Source: Streptomyces sp. SAI-127
Lineage (GTDB): Bacteria > Actinomycetota > Actinomycetes > Streptomycetales > Streptomycetaceae
Assembly: GCF_029894425.1 (NCBI RefSeq)
Contig: NZ_JARXYJ010000001.1
Location: 3,658,001-3,722,000, forward strand
DNA: 64,000 nucleotides
Reading direction: 5' to 3'
The translations under genes and the position numbers were made by a program. This document shows positions 14,489-22,521 of the stretch, piece by piece. Under the pieces are notes generated by a model. That model had not been told where the DNA came from. It was given only the letters and a program-made list of their open reading frames with translations, and did no database searches. Within the stretch, counting starts at the first letter, position 1, and every line of letters starts with the position of its first letter.

Positions 14489-15577
14489 TCAGGGCGGCTC
14501 CTCCGGCTCCCTGGCGGTACGTTGGCGACTGGATCTTGGCGGCAGCTTCCCGTCCTCTCCGCGCACCCGGCGCGTGCGGGTGCCGCCTTGACTCCGGCCG
14601 GCCCGGCCCCGCTCTCCCTCCGCGCCTTTGCGCGCCGCACGCGGCTCGGCCGGCTCGGTCCGTTCAGCGGTGGCGTTCGCCGTCTCAGCAGCGTCCGCAA
14701 CGGCGTGGCCGCCGCCCTGTACCGTGTCGCCTGCCCCTTCCGTCACACCCGCGGCCTGTCCGGCCACGCTCCCGGCGGTGCTGTCCACCGCCTCGCCGGC
14801 GCTTCCGACGGTCCGGCTCGTCTCATGGCCGACGTCCTCCACCGCGCGCCCGGCACCACCGCCCAGGTCCTGAACGGCGCTCCCGGCCCCCTGACCGACA
14901 TCCTGCGCCACGGAGCCGACGCCCCGGCCCACGTCCTGGACAGCAGCCCTGGCGCCCTGCCCCACGTCCTGAACGGCCCTCCCGGCCCCCTGACCGACAT
15001 CCTGTACGGCGGCTCCGGCGCCCGAGCCGACCTCCTGGACGGCCCTTCCGGCACCCGTACCCAGCTCCCCCACGGCCTGACGGGCTCCACCGCCGACATC
15101 CTGTACGGCGGACCCGATGCCACGCGCCAGCTCGTGCAGGATCTCCGGGTTGCGGTCGAGAGTGGTGAGCACTCGGTCGATGATCTTCGCGACGTTGTGG
15201 AGGCGCACCTTGAGCTGGGCCTGTGCCTCGACACCTGAGATGCCCAGGTGCACCCGGCCGAGCGAGACGTCGGCGCCCACATTCAGTTTGAGCAGATCCA
15301 GCACCTCGGCCTGCAGCGAGACATGAGCCCGCAGATCCTCGACGTCCAGGTCGATCTCGTCGACCTTCAGGATCGGAACGTCGAGGAAGACGTCAGGGCT
15401 CGCACCGGCTGCGTCCTCCTCGTCGTAGGACGCCGGCTCCTCTTCGAATGATGCCGACTCCTCGTCGTAAGCCTCGGGATTGGCGTACTCGTCACTGTCC
15501 TCGGCGTCGAGTTCGTCACCGTGTTCGTCGTCGTAGTCCTCGACGGAGCCCTCGTCGTTCTCGGCGTTGCCGCGCAT
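14489..15577 (-). CDS. LEA-like protein with nine 11-residue repeats
   Basis: 362 residues from ATG 15577 (GGAGG 8 nt upstream; another in-frame start lies at 15634). Order of parts: acidic disordered lead (about 1-65, many D/E/Y); a conserved folded part (VFLDVPILKVDEIDLDVEDL, then ADVSLGRVHLGISGVEAQAQ, then KIIDRVLTTLDRNPEILHEL). Next come nine tandem 11-mers of the type GAGRAVQDVGQ (about residues 155-255), a less regular repeat tail, and a basic C-terminus. The 11-residue period is typical of group-3 LEA proteins and other surface-bound amphipathic helices, so membrane association or desiccation protection is likely. The gene lies alone between two att copies with the small gene at 14210. 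Confidence 0.78.
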   Translation of the reverse strand: MRGNAENDEGSVEDYDDEHGDELDAEDSDEYANPEAYDEESASFEEEPASYDEEDAAGASPDVFLDVPILKVDEIDLDVEDLRAHVSLQAEVLDLLKLNVGADVSLGRVHLGISGVEAQAQLKVRLHNVAKIIDRVLTTLDRNPEILHELARGIGSAVQDVGGGARQAVGELGTGAGRAVQEVGSGAGAAVQDVGQGAGRAVQDVGQGARAAVQDVGRGVGSVAQDVGQGAGSAVQDLGGGAGRAVEDVGHETSRTVGSAGEAVDSTAGSVAGQAAGVTEGAGDTVQGGGHAVADAAETANATAERTEPAEPRAARKGAEGERGRAGRSQGGTRTRRVRGEDGKLPPRSSRQRTAREPEEPP

Positions 15578-16213
15578 CGCCACGCCTCCGCGGTTTTGGC
15601 GTACGTTTCGTCCATTTTCATACATTATGGTCATTGATGCGCGGTAGTTACCGTCCGCCCAAGCGAGGGCGATGGCCGCCAGGCGGGCTTGGATGGTTCG
15701 TCAGACTCAGCAGAGTTGGGCTGATGCGCAGGTCAGATGGGTTAAAGGACTGGGCTGCCAGGCGCGCGGGGCGGCAAACGGGCGCTCCGAACGAGACGTG
15801 ATGATTTCGCCGGACAGCTGACCGGACAGGACGCGGAGCACCGGCAGCGCAGGCGCACCACATCGCCACGTTGAGCGTCGGCACGAAGGTCCTCGCCAAC
15901 CGGTGTCCGGCGAACTCTCCCTCGACTGGAACATCCTTACCGTCGGCACTGAGGCTGTGGGGACAGACCGCGTGCCAGATCGCGCGGGGAACCACGGGAA
16001 GCGCAGTCAGAGGGTGTGCTGTACAGCGCCTTCCACGCGCCCGACCATGGCCGAGGGCAACTCACGAGCCCTGGGAGGAGAGAGCACGGCGGAAGAGAGG
16101 CGGCAATCCGCGCTGTGGCGCGCCGCGCTGTCCACGTGCACTGGGTACGGGAGAGGCATGACAAGCCGACCTGGCGGGACCGGCTTCACTCCCAGAAAAG
16201 GCACTCAGCAGCT
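15578..16213. other. Noncoding stretch left of att copy B
   Basis: No credible gene. It carries the promoter side of the LEA-like gene and a CGTGCCAGATC…GGGGAACCACGGG block at 15971-15999 that matches 9429-9459, the mark of a shared element end. Confidence 0.45.
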
Positions 16214-16230
16214 GTGGACCATCCGTGGAC
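16214..16230 (+). other. Candidate integrase arm-site pair, left of att copy B
   Basis: GTGGACCATCCGTGGAC: GTGGAC repeats at 16214 and 16225, 11 bp apart, about 70 bp left of the tRNA fragment, as in copy A. Confidence 0.55.
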
Positions 16231-16283
16231 TGGTCCGGCCGGATCCGTCGTGGGCAGGGACCACGACCTGCTGCAGTGCCCAC

Positions 16284-16323
16284 GCCTCCGGAGCCGTGCG
16301 CGCAGGTTCGAATCCTGCCGGTG
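16284..16323 (+). other. att copy B: diverged 3' part of tRNA-Arg(CCG)
   Basis: GCCTCCGGAGCCG followed by the T arm GCAGGTTCGAATCCTGC is the same tRNA fragment as copy A, but the acceptor strand is reduced to CGGTGCA. Similarity to copy A continues about 160 bp to the right (terminator, GTGGAC pair, GATCTTGAG). It is an older or foreign att site. Confidence 0.75.
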
Positions 16324-16342
16324 CACCTTTCTGAGGTGCCTG

Positions 16343-16382
16343 AAGACCCCGTGACCAGCAGAGATGCTGAATGCGGGGTCTT
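16343..16382 (+). terminator. Terminator hairpin behind att copy B
   Basis: AAGACCCCG (16343-16351) pairs with CGGGGTCTT (16374-16382), the counterpart of 13741-13780. Confidence 0.7.
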
Positions 16383-16431
16383 CGCGTGTGTGCAGCCCTA
16401 TGCCACTCTGAGCGGCCCTGTGTCGGGGTCC

Positions 16432-16448
16432 GTGGACTATTCGTGGAC
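16432..16448 (+). other. Candidate integrase arm-site pair, right of att copy B
   Basis: GTGGACTATTCGTGGAC: two GTGGAC repeats 11 bp apart. Their presence on the outer side of copy B suggests that remains of a further element extend to the right, over the VapBC pair. Confidence 0.55.
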
Positions 16449-16651
16449 AGGATCTTGAGGCATCTGCCCCGGTCAATCCCGGGAATAGCGAAGCCCCCCC
16501 GGACGGATCCGGAGATATGAAGCCCATGCGCGGCTCTCACTCGATCACTCGATTTCGCTCAGCAGCTCTTCGATCGCTTCGGGTCTTCGCCGCTCAAGCA
16601 GTTTTCACCGACCCCTCTACGGGCTAGAGGATGAGAGGTAGGATAAGTAGC

Positions 16652-16915
16652 ATGACTGAGACCACCGGCAAGTATTCGATCACTATGCCGCGCGACATTG
16701 CTGAAGCGGCCAAGGCCCGCAGCGGCCCCTCTGGGCTGTCCGCCTATGTGGCCGCCGCTGTGGCCCGTCAGATCGAACGCGACAACCTCAACGAAATCAT
16801 CCAGGTTGCCGAGGCCGAGCACGGTCCCGTCACGGACGAGGAGATCCAGGCTCTACGCGATCAGCTCAACCAGGCCCGCCGGGAGCAGACGCGAGGCGGG
16901 ACGAACGCCGCGTGA
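16652..16915 (+). CDS. Antitoxin, VapB-like
   Basis: 87 residues from ATG 16652 (GGATAAG upstream). Residues about 7-45 (KYSITMPRDIAEAAKARSGP, then GLSAYVAAAVARQIERDNL) form a ribbon-helix-helix DNA-binding domain. The C-terminal part (VTDEEIQALRDQLNQARREQ) is a charged helix that would cap the toxin. The stop overlaps the next start (GTGA at 16912), the usual antitoxin-toxin coupling. Expected roles: neutralise the PIN toxin and repress the operon with it. It lies 170 bp right of att copy B, so it may belong to element remains and help to retain them. Confidence 0.8.
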   Translation: MTETTGKYSITMPRDIAEAAKARSGPSGLSAYVAAAVARQIERDNLNEIIQVAEAEHGPVTDEEIQALRDQLNQARREQTRGGTNAA

Positions 16916-17325
16916 CACGATCCCCCGCCGTCCCGGGCGGCACCCTGGTCCTCGACAGTGAAGGGCTGGCCAAGGCCGTCCTCCGTGACCGCATCGTCAC
17001 CAGCTGGCTCGCCCTCGCCCGCGCCGACGACCTGCGGGTAATCACCTCTGCGGCAACTCTTGTCGAAGTCGTCCATCCTCGGATCAACCGACCGGCCCTG
17101 GAGTGGACGCTGTCCCGACTTGTCGTCGAACCAGTCACCGAGGCCATCGCCCGCCACGCGGCCGCTCTCCTCGCCGACGCCGGCCTGCACGGCCACAAGT
17201 ACGCCGTCGACGCCATGCTCAGCGCCACAGCCCTCGCCGCCCACGCTCCCGTCACCGTGCTCACATCGGACCCGGAGGATCTCAGCACACTGTGCGGTGG
17301 ACGTGCCACCGTCATCAAGGTCTGA
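16912..17325 (+). CDS. vapC: PIN-domain toxin, VapC-like
   Basis: 137 residues from GTG 16912. PIN acidic residues are visible: LVLDSEGLAKAV (Asp near residue 15), VEVV (Glu near 48), KYAVDAMLSATA (Asp near 102) and LTSDPEDLSTL (Asp near 119). Together they would bind Mg or Mn for RNA cleavage. Length fits VapC. Translation is coupled to the antitoxin through a 4-base overlap. The target RNA cannot be read from sequence. No transcription terminator is evident behind it. Confidence 0.82.
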   Translation: MTRSPAVPGGTLVLDSEGLAKAVLRDRIVTSWLALARADDLRVITSAATLVEVVHPRINRPALEWTLSRLVVEPVTEAIARHAAALLADAGLHGHKYAVDAMLSATALAAHAPVTVLTSDPEDLSTLCGGRATVIKV

Positions 17326-17784
17326 CCCGAACGCCTTTCGTGGCACGAGTCAGGGCCGCCAGTTGACGCCTGCACTGGCCGGAACCGCCCGGCAACGCCG
17401 CCGCCGTCCCAGTGCTTGGCCCTCCGCTCGATGTCGTAGGCGGCTTCGGCGGTCGGGGCGCCCCGGGGCTGCGGCCCGGTCAACAGGTCCAACGCCACGT
17501 GTTCCGCGCTCGCCGTCTCTTCCGGGCGGCTCTGTGGGGCGGAAATGAGGATGTGCGGTGCGGGCTTGTGGCAGGAGCAGCCGTCGTCAGGGCCGTGTGC
17601 GGGCACCCGACCCACACGTCGAACGGGCCGAGAGGTTCGTCGACGCGACTGTTGACGCGGCGGACGCCGGTCTCGGTGAGCAGCCCGCGCGCGATGGCTG
17701 ACTGGTCGCTCGCAAGCGCAGCAGGCCGAGTGGCTCGCGGGCGTCGTCGACGGGACGGACAAGGTCCGGGCCCTGCCGGCTCTG
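17326..17784. other. Gene remnants, no intact gene
   Basis: The minus strand carries disconnected protein-like pieces: VALDLLTGPQPRGAPTAEAA followed by YDIERRAKHWDGG (about 17500-17400), and SDQSAIARGLLTETGVRRVN followed by DEPLGPFDVWVG (about 17720-17590). They are in different frames and lack starts. This looks like decayed DNA at the boundary between element remains and the chromosome. Confidence 0.4.
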
Positions 17785-18348
17785 TCAGTCCTGCTTTCCG
17801 CGTCCGGAGAGCATGTCGCGCAGGCGGTCGACCATGCCGGTGCCGGGTGCGAGGAGTTTGTTCGCGGGCGGGGTGTCCGGTGCGGACGGGTGCGGGCGGG
17901 TGGGAGCGTGCTGCTTGGCCGAGCGGACCTTCTCGCCGAGTTCCTCCAGGGCTTCTGCGGAGCAGACCTCGGCCAGCAAGGGGAAGAGCCGGTTCTCCTC
18001 GTCGCTGACATGCGCCGTGACGGAGTTCTTCAGCCGCAGGATCAGCGTGTCGAAACGCCCGTCCCCCGGCTGGCAGCCTTCGAGCTCCTTGAGCATGCGC
18101 TCTACTTCACCGTGGTCGGCGATCTCCTTGTCGGCGAGGTCGTCTCCCCCGTCCACGTACCGGCGCACCGTCGGGTACAGGTACTCCTCCTCGGCCACCG
18201 AGTGCCGGATCAGCTCCATGGTGAGCCGGTCCGCCAGTTCGCGTCGCTGCTGGTCGGGGCCTGGCAGCGCCTCGATCTGCGCGAAGAGATCGTCCACCTC
18301 GCGGTGGTCCGCAGTCAGTTCCTGGATGACGTTTCCGCCGTGTCCCAT
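17785..18348 (-). CDS. Hemerythrin-domain protein
   Basis: 187 residues. The four-helix hemerythrin domain (about 1-140) shows the metal ligands HREVDDLFAQIE, HSVAEEEYLYP, DHGEVERML and HVSDEENRLFPLL, the H…HxxxE…H…HxxxD/E pattern of a diiron site. A proline-rich linker leads to a short C-terminal GTGMVDRLRDMLSGRGK amphipathic helix. Roles known for the family are oxygen or NO sensing and iron/redox defence; in Streptomyces these genes often belong to stress regulons. It is divergent from the SDR gene across 170 bp. This is the first gene of apparently native chromosome after the accessory region. Confidence 0.85.
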   Translation of the reverse strand: MGHGGNVIQELTADHREVDDLFAQIEALPGPDQQRRELADRLTMELIRHSVAEEEYLYPTVRRYVDGGDDLADKEIADHGEVERMLKELEGCQPGDGRFDTLILRLKNSVTAHVSDEENRLFPLLAEVCSAEALEELGEKVRSAKQHAPTRPHPSAPDTPPANKLLAPGTGMVDRLRDMLSGRGKQD

Positions 18349-18518
18349 GGGTTCTCCACTCCTTGTCGTTTCCAGATACCTGCCACGCGTGTACCGACGA
18401 CCTCACCCCGGTCCGCCGCTTCACTCCGGTGGCCGAGGAGGAGTACCCAGGCTTTTCGGGCGATGCAGGGCGGGAACTCGCTGATCCGTCCGAACCCGTC
18501 GGCGTTGAGGAGGCCGCC

Positions 18519-19409
18519 GTGACCGAGCACCAGCACACCCAGCAGGACCCGGCGACGCAGCACCCGCGCCCAAAGTTCCCGGCGCAGGACCAACGGCACC
18601 CGGGCTGGACCGGGCCGATGGACCCGCCGCCCGATCACGGCGAGGAGTCCTACCGCGGCACGGGTCGGCTGGAGGGCCGCAAGACCGTCATCACGGGCGG
18701 GGACTCCGGCATCGGGCGGGCGGTGGCGTTGGCCTTCGCCCGGGAAGGCGCGGACGTGCTGTTCACCCATCTGGAGGAGGAGGCGGACGACGCGCGCGAG
18801 ACGTCCCGCCTCGTCGAGGACGCCGGGCGCAAGGCGGTCGCCGTCTCCTGCGACATCCGTGAGGAGGACAACTGCCGGGCGCTGACAGAGCGCGCGGTTG
18901 CCGAGTTCGGACGCATCGACGTGCTGGTGAACAACGCGGCGTTCCAGATGTCGCAGCCGGACGGCATCGAAGCCATCACGACCGAGCAGTTCGACCGGGT
19001 CATGCGCACCAACCTCTACGGGATGTTCTGGCTGACCAAGTTCGCCCTGCCGCACATCCCGGAGGGCGGCAGCGTCATCAACTCCACGTCCGTGCAGGCG
19101 TACAAGCCCAGTCCGCACCTGCTGGACTACGCGATGACGAAGGGCGGGATCGTGACCTTCACACAGGGGCTGGCCCAGATGCTCGCGGAGCGCGGCATCC
19201 GCGTCAACGCGGTCGCGCCGGGCCCTGTGTGGACGCCGCTGATCCCCGCGACGCTGCCCGACACCGTGGAGTTCGGCAAGCAGAGCCCGCTGGGCCGCCC
19301 GGCCCAGCCCGCCGAGCTGGCCCCGGCGTACGTCTACCTCGCCTCTCAGGAAGCGAGCTTCGTCACCGCCGAGATCCTCAACGCGACCGGCGGCACGCCC
19401 CTGCCGTGA
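18519..19409 (+). CDS. SDR-family oxidoreductase (YhdF/YghA-like)
   Basis: 296 residues from GTG 18519, preceded by GAGGAGG at ideal distance; the frame is open further upstream but without a ribosome site. The N-terminal 45 residues (QHPRPKFPAQDQRHPGWTGP) are the typical lead of stress-related SDRs. TGGDSGIGRAVAL (about 58-70) is the NAD(P)-binding loop, NNAAF the structural motif, Ser near 190 and YAMTKGG (Tyr near 203, Lys near 207) the catalytic set. Substrate unknown; related proteins are general-stress products with broad aldehyde/ketone activity. Divergent from the hemerythrin gene, so both may share stress control. Confidence 0.86.
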   Translation: MTEHQHTQQDPATQHPRPKFPAQDQRHPGWTGPMDPPPDHGEESYRGTGRLEGRKTVITGGDSGIGRAVALAFAREGADVLFTHLEEEADDARETSRLVEDAGRKAVAVSCDIREEDNCRALTERAVAEFGRIDVLVNNAAFQMSQPDGIEAITTEQFDRVMRTNLYGMFWLTKFALPHIPEGGSVINSTSVQAYKPSPHLLDYAMTKGGIVTFTQGLAQMLAERGIRVNAVAPGPVWTPLIPATLPDTVEFGKQSPLGRPAQPAELAPAYVYLASQEASFVTAEILNATGGTPLP

Positions 19410-19544
19410 GCCACGCCTATCCCCACTCGACCTGGGCAGCGCCGTGGTCAACGTCAACGCCCTCGGTGCCCGCGCGCGCCTCTGGGGCACAGCTAGCACT
19501 CAGGTACGGAGTTTGGGCCGCTCCGGAATGGTGAGGCGCCCGGG

Positions 19545-20618
19545 ATGCACGAGCAACTTGTCACGGTCGCCCCTCCGGAAAGACCCTCAGCGCAGCGTCC
19601 CGCGGAGCGCGACGCCTACTTCGACAACACCAAGTATCTGGCGATCGTGCTGGTCGCGGTGGGACACGCGTGGGAGCCGTTGCGGGACGGGAGCCGGGGT
19701 GTCTCGGCGCTGTACCTGCTCGTGTACGCCTTTCACATGCCCGCGTTCATCGTCGTCTCCGGGTACTTCTCGCGGAACTTCGACGCCGCCCCGCAGCGGC
19801 TGCGGAGGCTGGTGACCGGGCTGGTCGTGCCGTACGTCGTGTTCGAGACGGCGTACACGTTCTTCACCCGGTGGACCGACCAGGTGCCGGACCGGCCGGT
19901 GAGTCTGCTGGACCCGCTGTATCTGACGTGGTTCCTGGTGGCGTTGCTCGTGTGGCGGCTGACCACTCCCCTGTGGCAGCGGGTGCGTCATCCGGTGCCG
20001 CTCGCCCTCGCCGTGGCGATGCTCGCCACCCTCACGCCCTCCATCGGCGACGATCTCGATCTGCAGCGTGTCCTGCAGTTCCTGCCGTACTTCGTGCTGG
20101 GTCTGTGCCTGAAGCCGGAGCACTTCCGTCTGGTCCGTCGGCGGGCCGTACGGCTGGCGGCCCTGCCGGTGTTCGCGGTCGCGCTCGCGCTGGCCTACTG
20201 GGCCGTGCCGCGGATGAGCGGGGCCTGGTTCTACCACCGGGACAGCGCCCAGGAGCTGGGGGCGCCCGCCTGGTCGGGGCCGGTGATGACGCTGGTCGCC
20301 TTCGGGTGCTCGCTGGTCCTGGTCTGGTGCTTCCTCGCCCTGGTGCCCGGGCGGCGGACCTGGTTCACGGCGCTGGGCGCGGGCACGCTCTACGGCTATC
20401 TCCTGCACGGCTTCCTCGTCCAGGGCGCCCGGTTCTGGGGCTGGTACGGGCCCGCCTGGGTCCACGAACCACTCGGCGCGGCCGCGGTAGCCCTCGCCGC
20501 CGCCTCCGCCGTGACCGCCCTGTGCACCCCACCGGTCCGACGCGCCTTGCGTGGCCTGGTGGAACCGGAGATGCGGTGGGCCTTCCGACAGCACGCGGCC
20601 CAACCGGGGCGCACCTAG
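19545..20618 (+). CDS. Acyltransferase-3-like membrane protein
   Basis: 357 residues, about ten hydrophobic spans. The start of the domain (RDAYFDNTKYLAIVLVAVGH) with the His near residue 40, and FHMPAFIVVSGYFSRNF, are the acyltransferase-3 signature. LYGYLLHGFLVQ near residue 285 fits the last helices. It would move an acyl group to a sugar or lipid at the membrane; the substrate cannot be read. ATG 19545 is the only good start. The last 12 codons coincide with the first unit of a ~120-bp tandem array that continues downstream to 21400. Confidence 0.83.
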   Translation: MHEQLVTVAPPERPSAQRPAERDAYFDNTKYLAIVLVAVGHAWEPLRDGSRGVSALYLLVYAFHMPAFIVVSGYFSRNFDAAPQRLRRLVTGLVVPYVVFETAYTFFTRWTDQVPDRPVSLLDPLYLTWFLVALLVWRLTTPLWQRVRHPVPLALAVAMLATLTPSIGDDLDLQRVLQFLPYFVLGLCLKPEHFRLVRRRAVRLAALPVFAVALALAYWAVPRMSGAWFYHRDSAQELGAPAWSGPVMTLVAFGCSLVLVWCFLALVPGRRTWFTALGAGTLYGYLLHGFLVQGARFWGWYGPAWVHEPLGAAAVALAAASAVTALCTPPVRRALRGLVEPEMRWAFRQHAAQPGRT

Positions 20619-21400
20619 GGGGCCTTGGCCGTACGACGAGACCGCGGCCCGACCACTCGACGCGGGCTCGGTCAGCCTCGCCGGCACCTCCGCCGTGACC
20701 GGCGCGGTGGACCTTCCGGCAGCGTCCGGTCCAACCAAGCCGCGCCTAGGGGTCCGGGTCCCACGACGAGACAGCGGCACGACCACTCGACGCGGACCCA
20801 GTCGCCCCGCCTCCGCCGTGACCGCGCCGCGGTGCTTCCGGCAGCATCCGGTCAGGGCGCGCCCAGGGGGCTTGGCCCCACGACGAGACAGCGGCACGAC
20901 CACTCGACGCGGTGCCCAATCACCCCCGCCACCTCCGCCGCGACCGCGCGGCAGGGCCTTCCGGCAGCATCCGGCCCAAACAGGGCGCGCCTGAGGGGAC
21001 TTGGCCCTACGACGAGACAGCGGAACGACCGCTCGACGCGGGCCCGGTCCCCCTCCCCGCCACCTCCGCCGACCGCGCCGCGATCCTTCCGGCAGCATCC
21101 GGTAGGGGCGCGCCCAGGGGGCTTGGCCCCACGACGAGACGACCACTCGACGCGGCCCCAGTCTCCCCCGCCACCGCCGTGACCGCGAGGTGTGCCTTCC
21201 GGAGGCATCCGGTCCAACCAGGGCACGCCCAGGGGGCTTGGCCCCACAACAAGACGGCGGCCCGACCGCTCGACGCGGAGCCAGTCGCCTCCACCGCGAC
21301 CGCACGGCGGGGCGGGCCTTCCGGCAGCGCCCGGCCCAACGGCGGGGCGCCTGGGGGGACCGGCCCCACGACGGGACGGCCGCTCCGAACGCCGTCCCGT
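20582..21400 (+). repeat. Tandem array, seven ~120-bp units
   Basis: The landmark CTTCCGGCAGC-like block recurs at 20582, 20713, 20835, 20958, 21086, 21196 and 21318 (spacings 110-131 bp). Each is followed by a GGGCGCGCC, GGGGGCTTGGCCCC, ACGACGAGAC and CCACTCGACGCGG series. The first unit is the 3' end of the acyltransferase gene. Long frames run through the array on both strands but are a result of the GC bias and have no protein sense. The array fills the whole gap to the gene at 21415. Confidence 0.8.
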
Positions 21401-21414
21401 CGCCCGTACCCGCC

Positions 21415-21831
21415 CTACTTCGACGGCCTCGTGGGGACCGACGGCACCGGGCTCGGTACGGTGGTCGGTTCCGCCGGGGCGGGGCTCGGGACGGCCGAGG
21501 GGTGCTGGTCCGGTACCACCGTCGGCACCGGGCTCGGCGCGGTGCCCGGTTCGGAAGGCACCGTGGACGGCACCGGACTCGGCTCGGAAGGCACCGTGGA
21601 CGGCACCGGGCTCGGTTCGGACGGCCGCTCCGACGGGACGGGGGAAGGCACCGGGGACGGGACGGTCGAAGGCGCCACCGAAGAGGCCTCGGAGGCCGGC
21701 GCCGGCTTCGGTGTGGGGGAGCCGGTCGCGGCGCCTGCGACGGCGGCCCAGCCCGCCACGGCCACGGCGCTTCCGGCGAGGACGCCGATCAGCAGGCGGC
21801 GGGTGGGTCGGATGCCAGGACGGTTCGTCAA
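21415..21831 (-). CDS. Secreted or anchored Pro/Ser-rich repeat protein
   Basis: 138 residues from TTG 21831 (GAGGAG 5 nt upstream). RRLLIGVLAGSAVAVAGWAA (about 10-35) is a signal peptide or anchor. The mature part is low-complexity, with repeated VPSPVPS and TVPSEPS units, likely extended in the cell wall. No enzyme motif. It is divergent from the SigE-family sigma gene across 142 bp, which suggests membership in that regulon. The C-terminus ends within 15 bp of the tandem array. Confidence 0.65.
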   Translation of the reverse strand: MTNRPGIRPTRRLLIGVLAGSAVAVAGWAAVAGAATGSPTPKPAPASEASSVAPSTVPSPVPSPVPSERPSEPSPVPSTVPSEPSPVPSTVPSEPGTAPSPVPTVVPDQHPSAVPSPAPAEPTTVPSPVPSVPTRPSK

Positions 21832-21973
21832 AGCTGCTCCTCTGTCGTCGGGTCGATTGCGTGAGAGGAGTACGGGGCACCGGCCCGGGCGGGTTGCACG
21901 CGGCGGCCGGAGACTTTTCTTCCGTGGGCGTGCAACCCCGCAGAGCCCTTCGCCGTACCTCTGAAGGACAGGC

Positions 21974-22513
21974 GTGATCGGTGCGGCGGAGGGTCGGCGG
22001 GTGCGGGAAGCAGTCCGGGAGCGGGAGTTCCGGGAGTTCGCCGAGGCCCGACAGGGGCAGCTCAGGCGCAGCGCGTATCTGCTGTGCGGGGACTGGCACC
22101 AGGCCCAGGACCTCACCCAGACGACGCTGATGAAGCTGTACGCCTCCTGGGGCCGGGTCCGCCGCGACGGCAACGTCGAGGCCTACGCCCGTACGATCCT
22201 CACCCGCGTCTTCATCGACCAGTACCGCAAGCGGAGTTGGCGGGAGGAGCCGACGGAGGACGTGCCCGAGCCGCTGTCCGCCGAGCCGCCGGTCACGCCC
22301 GAGCTGCGGCTGGTGATGCAGGCCGCGCTGATGGAACTGCCGCCCCGCTACCGGGCGGTCCTGGTACTGCGGTTCTGGGAGGACTGGAGCGTGGAGCAGA
22401 CCGCCGAGGCGCTGCGCGTGACCCCGGGCACGGTCAAGAGCCAGAGCGCCCGCGGGCTCGTCCGGCTGCGCGGGCTCGTCGAGGGTCTCGCGGGCGAGAC
22501 GAGCGGGAGGTGA
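21974..22513 (+). CDS. SigE-family RNA polymerase sigma factor (ECF)
   Basis: 179 residues from GTG 21974. Region 2: FREFAEARQGQLRRSAYLLC, then GDWHQAQDLTQTTLMKLYAS (about 16-60). Region 4: LMELPPRYRAVLVLRFWEDW, then SVEQTAEALRVTPGTVKSQS (about 115-165), a clear helix-turn-helix. This is the SigE-like ECF type common in actinomycetes. The next gene, 8 bp downstream, encodes a one-span membrane protein that may be its anti-sigma or partner. Confidence 0.87.
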   Translation: MIGAAEGRRVREAVREREFREFAEARQGQLRRSAYLLCGDWHQAQDLTQTTLMKLYASWGRVRRDGNVEAYARTILTRVFIDQYRKRSWREEPTEDVPEPLSAEPPVTPELRLVMQAALMELPPRYRAVLVLRFWEDWSVEQTAEALRVTPGTVKSQSARGLVRLRGLVEGLAGETSGR

Positions 22514-22521
22514 GGCGGCAG

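Noticed and set aside
16284..16323. Second functional tRNA gene
   Set aside because: Same 3' fragment as copy A with a damaged acceptor strand and no 5' half.
20618..21400. Long frames on both strands in the tandem array
   Set aside because: They are Arg/Pro/Ala-rich translations of a GC-rich repeat with period about 120, without ribosome sites or protein-like composition.
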